Below are positions 25,186 through 35,748 of a stretch of DNA of 64,000 nucleotides, in pieces. Position 1 is the stretch's first letter. Each line of letters starts with the position of its first letter. Under the pieces are notes generated by a model. It was not told the DNA's origin and did not search any database. It saw only the letters and a list, made by a program, of their open reading frames with translations. This stretch comes from Solanum dulcamara (lineage: Eukaryota; Streptophyta; Magnoliopsida; Solanales; Solanaceae), in the NCBI RefSeq assembly GCF_947179165.1, contig NC_077237.1, positions 62,355,523 to 62,419,522 on the forward strand, written 5' to 3'. The position numbers were made by a program, and so were the translations under genes.

Positions 25186-28100
25186 ATGCAACGGCTCGTT
25201 GACCATGTCCTTGCTGTAACCAAGGAGTATGTTCATTCATTTCTCCTTCTTTTTCTTTTATAATAATTAATTAATGCGGCATTTGTACTTGTAATTTAGC
25301 TCTTTTATTTATTGCCCATTGAAGTTCACGTGAAATCCAGACCCCACGTTCTGGATTCCACTGGGTTGTTGTTGTTGTTGAAGTTCGCGTGAAAATTAAA
25401 TTCATCATTTTGGTTTCTACCTTTTTTGGGTTGTTTTGGGCAGTTAATATGTCGAATTTTTGCAGTATTAGGTCAAATGCTGAATTGACTGTGCGTATGC
25501 ATAGAACATAGTGAGAGAATTCCTCTTATGTTTTGATATCTTTCAACATAATGTGAAAGAAATTGAGATTTAGGATGATAAGCATAGGAACAATAGCTTA
25601 CCCGAAGAAGTATGATCAAGTGATGGGGCTTCTTGAGAGTTTATGCAAAAAAAAAAAAAAAGGGGAAAGTGGACTATTTTTTACGAGTGTAAGAAGTAGA
25701 ATTGTAATTAACTCAATTCACCAACAAGTGCTCTGAGAATAGTAAGAATAAATTAGCATGAAGTCTCTGATGTCTAACCAATGAGAGAGGAATTTAGGTG
25801 TATATGCATACAGAGTGATGTTTAAGACGACGAGTTGTAGAGAGTGTCAGACTGATATAATAAGGGAGATAATTAGCATTGGATTCTTTATGTGGTGAAA
25901 GAAGAGCCCTTAATATCAGTTGACAATGATGGCCTTCTATGTGAACTCGGAGGACATGTATTTGTTTTTAATACTTTATCTGGTAGCATAATTGAGAAAA
26001 CTAGGTTGATCGCTTACAGGAAGAATGCTACAATTACCATTACTATATATAGAGAGAAAAGGAGGAACTAGGGGAGACATTGTTATTCACTAAATCAAAA
26101 GAGAAGACATTTTCTGTGTACTCGAGGCTGACACAGCTTAAGATTTTGCCGTCAACATTGTAAATCATGTAGTTAAGATATGAAATCATAAGTTTGGATA
26201 TAGTCTTACTCCCTCACCTGTTAGGCCAAAAGTTGAATATGAGTAGTGTATTTGTAAGTTAATCTCAGTAATCTATTTGTTCATGCTGGTCAGAAAATAA
26301 CTGGCTCCATCCAAACGTGACCAAAGGGAGGATGTCACTGTATGGGAAACAAGCCTTTTAGCTGGTTGTATTTAGTTTTTGATGCAATTTAAGTAACAAA
26401 ACTAACGGTGAAAGTACAGTAAGAAGCAAGATCATGAAAACTCCACCAATGCAGAGATACTTTCGAAGTGGATACCTTGGCAATCATCATCAAATTTATA
26501 TTTTCCTTTTCAGGGGATAAATGAGAAATTGTGCAAAGAAATTGTTTGTAAACGAAATTAGTTCTCTTGAGGATGTCATAGTAGCTGTTTACCTTCTGAA
26601 AAGGTGATAGTAACTTTATATGAATGCTTGCTTACATGAAATCCTTGCGGTTACACATGCTTCTTTGTGTGTGTATTTTTGTCTGCTAACATCCTTAAGC
26701 AACTGTTGGTACGGATCCATTATTTGATGTTAATATCTCTTTCTTCATTCTCTCAGATCTGTTAAAACATTCACTTATGAGTCATTGAACAATGTTGTGA
26801 GGTTGATAAATGGGGTGTCAGCACTATTGTTGACAATATTGCCAGGGAACTCTTCTATTCTTGAAGGTATCCATGGTTGGGAGCTTCGGCCAGCATTCCG
26901 TGCACCTAGGCTTCCACGTTGGATGGAAGAGTGAGTTTCAATCTTCATTTCCTCTTTACCCATGCTCTAAAATTCAGATAATTTCCTGCTTGTCTGGTTA
27001 TGCGTTGACAACCGTGTTACTTCTGTCGCCTCTTTTTTCAATTATGTCAAAAATGTCAAAACATCTTATGTATCTTTTCTTGTTTTTCCAATAACTGCTC
27101 ATTTTGTTAACATGCTTCTTCCTGGTGATTGCAGTGGTGTCTCATCCTTTAACCAATTCATTCATGAGCTTTCTGTTGAACCCAATGCCTCATCAAGTGT
27201 ACAATACTCATCACAGGAAGATGTTGATGAAAACATTGGTCCAATGTCTCCTTCGTTACAAAGTTCTCAAGCTTCCAGAGTGAGCAGTTTTACCAGGCAG
27301 GGTGGTAATTGGGTACATTTGCTCGGATATATCTTCTCATGGTTCCTATTACCCATTAAATTTATGTTGGGAATACTGTTGTATCTCTGTGGTTCACGTA
27401 CTACATCTGGGAGTCTCCAGTCTTCCCATCTACGAGCTACCAAGAGACTACAGTCACTCAGGGACCACTTTGTCCAACGTGCCACTGACAGAAGGCGAGG
27501 TGTAGTTGAGGTTTGACATATTCACTTTTCTCCTCATATAGTTTCCTCAATTCCAAACTAGTGACAGTGGGCTTAACTTTCATCAATCATACATATCATG
27601 TATGCCTTTTCCGATTTATTTCGCTTTTTTGATGAATGTGTTGGGTGTTCAGTTTACGTATTACATTTATTCTGCTCATCTTTTTGGTTTGGGGCAAGAG
27701 GACGGGTCATTGTGTGATTTTTTCTTTTTTGGTTTGACAGTTGTTGGTCATTTATGTAATTGTCTTGCTGTTATTTGCACTCCCATGCGGCCATTACTGG
27801 TTTTATTAAAATGACTTGGTCTGATTTATCCCGTGTAGGATCTCCATCTAGCAATTGAGATCATCATTGAGACTGTCTTTGGATTTGTTCACAAGGCAGC
27901 ACATTGTCTTCTTTCACCGATAGTCACGTTTACGGAAGTGGTGAAATGGTTCTTTTCTTGTATGAGTGGCCACGAGGATGTTCTTGCTGATGGTTCAGTT
28001 GTATCTGTACCTACAGATTCTCTTTCAGCGAATGATCCTATGCCTAGGGAACGACAAACAAGCTTTTATCATTCTCTTAATACAGATGCTAGGACGTGTC

Positions 28101-31100
28101 AAGATGTCATAACAGAGCTTGGGTAAGGCACTTTGATTTGATTCCTCTCCTTTGCCAAAACTGACATGGATGTTTCCTTGGATTGAGATGTTCCTGAACA
28201 GATAAAATGTTCAAATAAATATAAGTTTTTTCCTTAGAAGACTCAAATTCGTCAAATGAACTGTGATGGTATTTTCACGAAGTTTTTGGAGTTAATATGG
28301 TGTTGAAAAGGACTAGCAGCTCATCTGTATTTTTATTGCATTTGTGTTTTTCTACTCACTGCATTGAGCCTAGAGTATGCTATAGTTTCTACAGGTTAAG
28401 CTTTTGGTAGACTGTCAAAATTGATCATGTGTGGAAAAAGGAAGAAATTCTGTCAACTGTTCTTTGGTAGATACTTATACAACAACAACAACAACAACCC
28501 AGTGAAATCCCACAACCTTTGGTAGATACTTATGTGATACAAAATTTTCAGAACTCATGATGATCAACCATCCTCTTTTAGTGTCTTTCTGCCGTAGGAA
28601 AGTTATTAATCAGTGGTAAATGGGATCTTTCTATTGCAATCTTTTGATTTTTATTCTTCTTAGTGAAGAGACTGTTGTTTAGTGATAGACAATGTGTTTT
28701 TTTTGTACTGTCCTCTTTCGATTCTCCTCGGCATTAGCAAATAGGGAAGTCTTTGTTGTTTAGGGGTATTGCATTGTTGTCTCCAGACTTGAACCATGGG
28801 TTTTAAGCAGGAACTCTTGTATTCATAACTATATTGATATTTTCACATTGAATTTAGCTCTCCCATTGTTCTCAGCATATATCTGCTTTCTGTTGTAGGT
28901 ACCCATATGAAGCTCTTCGTGTTGTTACTAACGATGGATATATTGTCCTTCTGGAGAGAATTCCAAGGTTTGGATTCCTGTTTTGACATCGCTGTCTCTT
29001 TATATCCAGAGCTTTTTGGTGGATGCCCGTTTATGAATGTGATTTGATGATCCAAATCTGATATTGCAGACGTGATGCTCGGAAAGTTGTTTATCTGCAA
29101 CATGGGGTTTTTGATTCATCCATGGGGTGAGTCACACATCTGTGTTAATTTTTCATGTCACATTTTTCTCTGTGTGTGATTTACTCATCGTCTAAGTTGG
29201 GGTTATGATGACCAGTGATATATATCTTCTCGACAGATTGTTAAGTTGTCCTTTCTGGTTCTTCAGGTTTATAACTAGTATAACTAAATGATATTTGGAA
29301 GACATACTAATCAATTGACATTTAAAATTTCATGAAGTGATATATTATTGGATCCGGGTTGTGTATATTATAAGCAACAGTTAGAAAAGACATGGCTTCT
29401 CATTTATTTTTGTTTCTTTTAATATATTATTTAAAAAGTTGGCTGGCATGGGTGTCTGTGAGGGGTCAAACCTTGCTGTGCATTATGTGCCTATTAATTC
29501 AGTTGGGATAGTGGACTGCGATTATGAATGAATGTCAACCTGGAGTAACATTACTCCACAGCACTCCACTTCAATTATATTTTTTCACTGTCAAAAGTTG
29601 AGCGGTCTTGACAGCAAGATACTTCTTCTGTCGTGACTGAACTGGCTTCTGCTTAGTCAAAGTGATTCAATTTATACTTTTTAAGATGGTGTATATTCTG
29701 CATTAGCCCTTGGAAAGTGAGTTGTGTTATCTGTAGCCAAAGATAATTGATTGTCTGAGCATGAGATCAAGAATTATTTTCCCTTTGATTTTGTGGCTCA
29801 TGAACCTTGTATCTTACTGAAGTATGCCTTAAGTATCGCTAGAGAACTGACCAGTGGATCTCTCTGTCTATGCATGTATTTGATTGCTTTAAGACATGCT
29901 AATCTTTCAGTTCTTAGATATCTTCTTCTCCTTTGTTGCTAAGATTGTAGTTTGATCAGTTTCAATTGTCAACTGCATAGATATTTAGTTCATCTTACAT
30001 CTTACACGGTGACCTGACTTTACAGCTGGACATCGAATGGAGTTGTTGGTTCTCCTGCATTTGCAGCCTATGATCAAGGTTTGTCCTTTGGATTTTTGAG
30101 GCAATGTCTCTAGGTGCAATATACTATGGTTGTACTTGTTTTTGCACCGGGATAATTAAGTGACATATATTTCTTTTTATTGTTCAGGGTATGATGTTTT
30201 CCTTGGAAATTTTCGCGGACTGGTTTCGAGAGAACATGTTGACGACAATATATCCCCACGACAGTAAGCATACTACTTCATGCAGCTCCCATTCATGTCA
30301 GAAGTACCTTTATCCATATTTCTTGAAATGGTATTGGTTTTCTATATATCTACCGTTGCTAAATTCTCTCAACTTACTTTTACTTTCTATATGTGGCATG
30401 TGCATGTAGATACTGGCGGTACTCCATAAATGAGCACGGGACACAAGATATACCTGCGATGATAGAGAAGATCCACAAAATAAAAGTTGCTGAATTGAAA
30501 AATAGCCAAGCGGCTTTTGAGGAAGAGTGTGAGAGTGATCAACCTTACAAGCTCTGTGCTATTTCCCATAGTTTGGGTGGAGCTGCTATTCTGATGTATG
30601 TCATAACCCAGCGAATTGAGGAAAAACCCCATAGGCTTTCAAGATTAATCTTGTTATCACCTGCTGGCTTCCATCATGATTCAAATATTGTATTCACGGT
30701 GATGGAGTACATATTCCTAGTGTTATCTCCTTTACTGATGCCCTTTGTGCCAGCTTTCTATATACCCACTCGTTTTTTCCGGATGCTGGTCAATAAGTTA
30801 TCACGGGACTTCCATAACTTACCTGCAGTTGGAGGCCTTGTGCAAACCCTGATAAGTTATGTAGTTGGTGGAGACAGTTCAAATTGGGTCGGAGCTTTAG
30901 GGTTATCACATTTCAATATGAATGATATGCCAGCTGTTTCATTCTGTGTGGCACTTCACATGGCACAGATCAAACGCAGCCGTAAATTTATCATGTTTGA
31001 CTACAGGAGTACTGCTACAAACATGGAAGTCTATGGATCCCCACAGCCCTTGGATTTGGGGGAGTACTATATCCTTATTGATATTCCTGTTGACCTTGTT

Positions 31101-31352
31101 GCTGGGCGGAAGGACAACGTCATAAGGCCGTCCATGGTTAGGAAGCATTATGACGTGATGACTGATGCAGGTGTAGATGTATCATATAATGAGTTTGAGT
31201 ACGCTCATTTGGATTTTACATTTTCTCATCGTGAAGAACTACTTGCATATGTTATGTCCCGGTTAATGTTAGTAGGGTATTCGGCAAGGCAACCAGCTGG
31301 GCAGAAATCATTAAGGAATCAGAAAAATGAGGGACAACCGAGCAGCCATTGA
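25186..31352 (+). CDS. Alpha/beta-hydrolase lipase family protein, nine exons, 690 aa
   Basis: Predicted membrane-anchored lipase/esterase. Exons: 25186-25226, 26757-26930, 27135-27510, 27839-28122, 28899-28967, 29070-29126, 30026-30078, 30188-30263, 30410-31352. All eight introns are GT-AG, and the spliced frame is open for 690 codons with no stop. The start gives MQRLVDHVLAVTKE. A hydrophobic segment at residues 132-157 (GYIFSWFLLPIKFMLGILLY) is a likely membrane span. The AB-hydrolase-associated lipase region follows at about 284-317 (GYPYEALRVVTNDGYIVLLE), with a His-Gly oxyanion motif at 326-327. The nucleophile is Ser431 in SHSLGG, where Ser replaces the first Gly of GxSxG; Asp612 (AGRKDNV) and His643 (YAHLDF) complete a likely triad. 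From memory it resembles the ~700-aa Arabidopsis proteins At1g73920/At1g18460. The substrate is unknown. It stands alone between transposons. Confidence 0.93.
25336..25377 (+). mobile_element. 5'-truncated SINE tail in intron 1
   Basis: About 42 bases ending ctgggttgttgttgttgt, the 3' end typical of Solanaceae tRNA-derived SINEs (TS type, TTG repeats). It is flanked by a 17-bp duplication, ttgaagttcacgtgaaa at 25319-25335 and ttgaagttcgcgtgaaa at 25378-25394 (one mismatch). The duplication shows a true retroposition event with severe 5' truncation, not random similarity. Confidence 0.8.
28479..28516 (-). mobile_element. 5'-truncated SINE tail in intron 4, minus orientation
   Basis: Minus strand reads gttgtgggatttcactgggt followed by TTG repeats, the same 3' tail as in intron 1. 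A perfect 17-bp duplication, ctttggtagatacttat, flanks it at 28462-28478 and 28517-28533. Only about 38 bases of the SINE remain. Confidence 0.85.
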
Positions 31353-31683
31353 AGTGTAATGCTACCTACAGGAGCCTGGGGGACGCATTTTATTTTTGGA
31401 GGTGCTTTCAGGTTGTTTTATATTCTCTGTAAACATTTAAGGTTAAATATATGAAAATCTAGGAAACACAGTAATACAGTATCACATTTTTTATATTTTC
31501 CTCACTTTTTTTCTAAGGAAAGGGGATTCACCTATGCTATGCATATTGTTTCTTTATGTTGTAAGATCAGAGTCTTTGTAATTATTATAGGGAGATATTA
31601 TGGAACTGTCCAAGGTCCTTTTTTCCCAACTGCTAATGGCTAAGAACCATTGTGCCTATTTTTTTATTGGTTCTGTTCTCTTT
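31353..31683 (+). other. 3' untranslated and downstream region of the lipase gene
   Basis: Follows the TGA stop. AT-rich and T-rich with no clear AATAAA signal, ending at the duplication that flanks the Mutator-like element. A transcript end somewhere in about 31430-31620 is plausible but not shown by the sequence. Confidence 0.45.
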
Positions 31684-31693
31684 TACTTTCTTT

Positions 31694-32874
31694 GAGAAAA
31701 CATTATAAATGGTCCTTGAATTATTGGAGTAGGTCCAAAATAGTCCCTTTAACTATTTTTTTATCGGATTTTGTTCTTCAACTATCCAAAATGTTATCAA
31801 GTTACATTTATCGTTTTTAGTCCCTTAATTATACATTTATCGATTTTAATCCTTTAAGTATTTAAAATTTATTAGGTTTGGTCTTTGTCTATTTTTATAC
31901 AAATAACTTAAGCTTATTAATGACATTTGTGCCTTTGTGAAAGTCAAATTTTTAATTCATTTTTTTAGTTGTTTCTCTTACTACGCTACTTTTTTTTCTC
32001 AAATTACTCTAATGAAAAGAATCCTAACATCAACGATAAAATGAGGATAAAATGAGGCATACTATTATTGCTAATGAATTGAATATTATGTTCTCTTCTT
32101 TAGAGGTTAATGGTTCATATTGTGATTTTTTTTAATTTTATTTTTCATACAAAAATATAAGATATTTGATCTTATTACTCAAATTTCTCTATGTAAAATA
32201 AATTGAACAGAATAATAAAATTGGTCTAATTCAAAATCAAAAAAATCTTTAAAAATATTGCAAATCTATCATTTTATAATTTTCAGTTTCTTAAAAGTTA
32301 AAAAACCTTCAATAAAGTTGTTAGTATATAAAATTTGAAATCAAAACATGTGAATAAGGAACTTTTAATTTTATTCTCATTGCAAGAAATTCATTTCTAT
32401 AAAATATAAATAAATCTCTCCCACATCTAACGGGTAATAACTTTTTTCTTTTTATGATTAAATTTAGCATATTCAAGTCATTAGAAGCAATAATATGTTT
32501 CATTTTATCTTCCATTGAATAAAATCAAGACTTACATCTTTGAGGTTAAGGTTCTTTTCATAAGAGTAATTTGAAGAAAAAGTAGCAGGGATGAAGAAAT
32601 AACTGAAAAATGTGTTAACGATTTGATTTTATGGAGGCATGAGTTTCGCTAATATAAACCTAAGCTATTTGTATAAAAATTAGACATATATCAAACCTGA
32701 TAAGTTTTTGAATACTAAAAAGACTTTAATGAACTAAAAATAGTAAGTGTATAGTTAAGGGATCAAACTTGATAACATTTTGGATAATTAAAGAACTAAA
32801 TCTGATAAAAATATAGTCAAGGGACTATTTTAAACCTACACTAATAATGTAGGGACCATTTAAGATGTTTTTTC
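31694..32874. mobile_element. Mutator-like non-autonomous element with ~330-bp inverted repeats
   Basis: The ends are inverted: gagaaaacattataaatgg on the left, and ccatttaagatgttttttc on the right. The similarity continues inward for roughly 330 bases: ccaaaatgttatcaagtt and ataaaaatag-type blocks, then tcaaattactctaatgaaaag near 32010 against its inverse near 32555. A 10-bp near-duplication, tactttcttt at 31684-31693 and tactttattt at 32875-32884, matches the 9-11 bp target duplications of Mutator-like elements. No transposase frame is present. Confidence 0.75.
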
Positions 32875-32884
32875 TACTTTATTT

Positions 32885-34028
32885 TATGAATATCATCTGG
32901 TGTTAGTTTGGGATACAAGATGATGAAAAGAGTGATTTTTTTAGCAAAACAAAATCAACCGATTTTCAAACTGACCGACTCCGTCGTTTTTTCTCAATAT
33001 TATTTTAAATAAAAACCAGTAGAGCTCAGTTGAGTTCTGAGAAAATATAAGAAAAATATAAAAACAATTGACCTCGATTGATCCTTTGGTTCGTTTGTTT
33101 TTAAAAAAATGATTGAGCTCGATTGATTTTGGGGAAAACTTTTTATATTTAATAAATTGATCGAGCTTGATTAGTAGAACTAAAAGTATTTTTGTAGAAA
33201 TTAAGACAATCAATTTTTTAATCCTCCCAGCTTCTTAAGCAAAAAAAAAAAAAAACTTACCGAGTTCGATCAGTTTAGTCTTTTATTAAAAAAAATGGGA
33301 TCAAACCAAACGGTACGAAAATCAGTCATCTTTTTCTGATAAGTTTCTGTTGTGTTTTTAGTATACTTTTCTTGGTAGTCGCCATTAGTTTTTAAGACTA
33401 TTATGTTAGTTAGATCAATGATATACAAGATAATTTTGACTAGAAACTCTAAAAGTAGTAGAAGGGAAAACGAGAATAGTGTGAGCCTCATATAATCAGC
33501 TGAAATTTCTTGTCACGCACAAACCCGAGGGGCGTAACTTGAACAAAATGCTAAAACATAGGCCAAAGAAGACCCTGCTGAACTATTTGACAGTGATGCA
33601 TAGCAACCACACACAATCAAGAAAACAAACAAGTATATCTCGGCTTAAAAATCATCCATCAGCTGGCAAGGCTCCGGTAGACAACTCTAGAAAGAAAACA
33701 ACTACTCCCAGCATTTCATATGAAGCAATAAGCAGGCAACAAATAATTTCGTTTGGGCTGTTGATACCGCCATGATATCTAGAAAAGCAAAAACGCTACC
33801 ATTGAGACCACCATGTCCTTATACAGAAATTGAAAACATGTATATATAATGTAAAGTAGGTCAGTGAGACGCTAAACTGCCAACAAAATAACAAATAGGC
33901 TCAATTGACTAACAAGCTACAACTAACAAACACACAAGGTCAAAATTGCCACTATCATTTTTATGCAACCCAGCTGACTAGTCTGCAAACTTCTATGAGT
34001 ACAATACTTGGTGGGATAGGGCCCCAAC
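32885..34028. other. Unassigned AT-rich spacer and possible gene remnant
   Basis: 32885-33500 is AT-rich with recurring gaccgagctcgattgatt-like phrases (33070-33270) and a poly-A tract near 33241. 33500-34028 has more even base composition and looks like 3' untranslated sequence of a minus-strand gene cut by the LTR at 34029. I recognise no protein in it, and the 78-codon plus frame at 33539-33775 has no supporting motif. Confidence 0.3.
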
Positions 34029-35748
34029 TGTAATGACCCTCAAGGTCATTTATGTCTAAATGACCTTTTTTTTCTTCTTTTAGAGTATTTCAATAGCGAT
34101 CCCAAGTCATTTATGACTTGTTGGAACTGACTATTCGGTCGACTGGTCATACGTTTGGATTTTATGCCCATTTTAGTGTTTTAGAGCTTTTGAAACTTGA
34201 ATAGTTGACTTTGGTCAAAAGACAAGATAAACGGTCTTAGAATGGAATTCTAATTATCCCATCAACTTCGAAAGGGTCATTTTAGACTAGTGGCATGGTC
34301 GACTAGAGTCTCGAGGTTTTTGGTGCGAGTTTGAACCATTTGACATTTTATCTTTGAAACCTTGACCTAAGTTTGACCTCGGTCAATATTTTTGAAAAAA
34401 GTGCTCGGATGAGAATTCCATCAGCACAGTTAGCTTTGGAATATTAAGTTTGGTCTAGAACGACACTTTGTGCGCTTTCCAAGGCTTCCAGGCTAATCCC
34501 AAGCCCTTTGTGAATTTTGGGTAAAAATGATGCTTGGGTATGAAATCCACTTTTTGTCGAGATGACCCCGAATGGAAGTTTTGACTGTGTCATTGAGTCT
34601 GGAATATCAAATATGGTGGGGTAGCATATCTCATTTGCACGCACAGGGCTCTGAACAAATCTTAGGCTCCCCATGGGAGAATTTTGAGACTTAACTGAAT
34701 TTGGTGGTGCCTGGTGCTGGCGCCATCACTTTAGCTGTCCTCAATTAAGTGGCCAGGGGATTCTTCAGCGAGCCTGGCCATTTTCAGCCCATTCGCTTAA
34801 GTGACCCTGGCCTTCCTTTAGCAGCCAGGGGTTCGCTTTAGAGAGGCCAGGCTTGCCCCAATGAGGCCATCCACTTTAGAGGCATTATTGGCCGCTTTTG
34901 AGGCACCGAGGGGGGGGGAGGGAGTCTTAAGACCTGTTTTGGATTTTTCTTTAAAAATTTTGAGAAGTGGTTTGAGAACTCTTGAGCTCGGTTCTGGTGG
35001 GATTTGCTTGTTGTTGTTGGGCTTCGTTAAAGAAGTGTATGGGGACTCTTGGGGAGGTGTAGCAGCGTCGTTTCAAGCTAATTCCTTTCCTCCTCTAATG
35101 GACTTCAATGGAGTTCTTCTTGGTTGTTTCTTGCTTGTTGATTGTTTGGGCTGTTATGAGCCCCAAGTTGTGTTCCATTTTTGAACACAAGTTCAAAGAG
35201 CTAATTAGGGCCTTTTTACGGAGTCAATTTCAGAATTTCCAGTGTAGGTCTCACATTTCTTTTATAGACTCCAAAATTGGCTCATCTCCGTTTTTAAGTG
35301 TTTTAGTGTCTAAACGATCGTATTAACGTTGTGATCCCATTTCTGATAGCGTGGCAACACTCAGAGGCCGTACGGAAGGGAAAAGCTCTAGTGATGTGAT
35401 TTGGAGCGCGCACAGTCGATGTAGAAGTAGTTATGGCTTCCCGTCCTTTAGATTGAGCTCGAATATTTAACTGTATATTGATTTGTGTTATTTTAGGGTG
35501 GGTACCTAGATGATCATGCTTAGATTCTTAGAGTCCATTCCTTAGGCTTAATTTTTTGATATTTTGGGATTGATCATCCTTACCTTATGGTGTGTTGATT
35601 ATGTGTTTATTGGTTGATATTGAGAATGTTTGGCCTTAGTCTAGGCTTAGACTAGTGTTGGTTGATACAACCAAATTTCACCTCCCTAAAGGACTATAAA
35701 GCGGTCGTTGATCAAATATATAGAACCTAACGAAGGTTGGGGTCGATC
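34029..35748 (+). repeat. LTR fragment of the TGTAATGACC family, with adjoining repeat
   Basis: Starts TGTAATGACCCTCAAGGTCA at 34029 and shares several stretches with the minus-oriented block at 22020-24325. A cluster of ggccaggg / ccctggcc phrases lies at about 34710-34870. No clean LTR 3' end, PBS or coding sequence was found before element F inserted at 35749. The last 100 bases (aacgaaggttggggtcgatc) continue as ccacaaggaa after element F. Confidence 0.5.

Noticed and set aside
30393..30409. Start of the long open frame in the last lipase exon at an ATG at 30393
   Set aside because: These bases belong to intron 8; the acceptor gtag ends at 30409 and the spliced frame enters at 30410. The ATG is not a translation start.
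34861..35184. 107-codon open frame
   Set aside because: Lies inside an LTR fragment, starts within a ggccaggg phrase cluster, and has no motif or homolog that I recognise.
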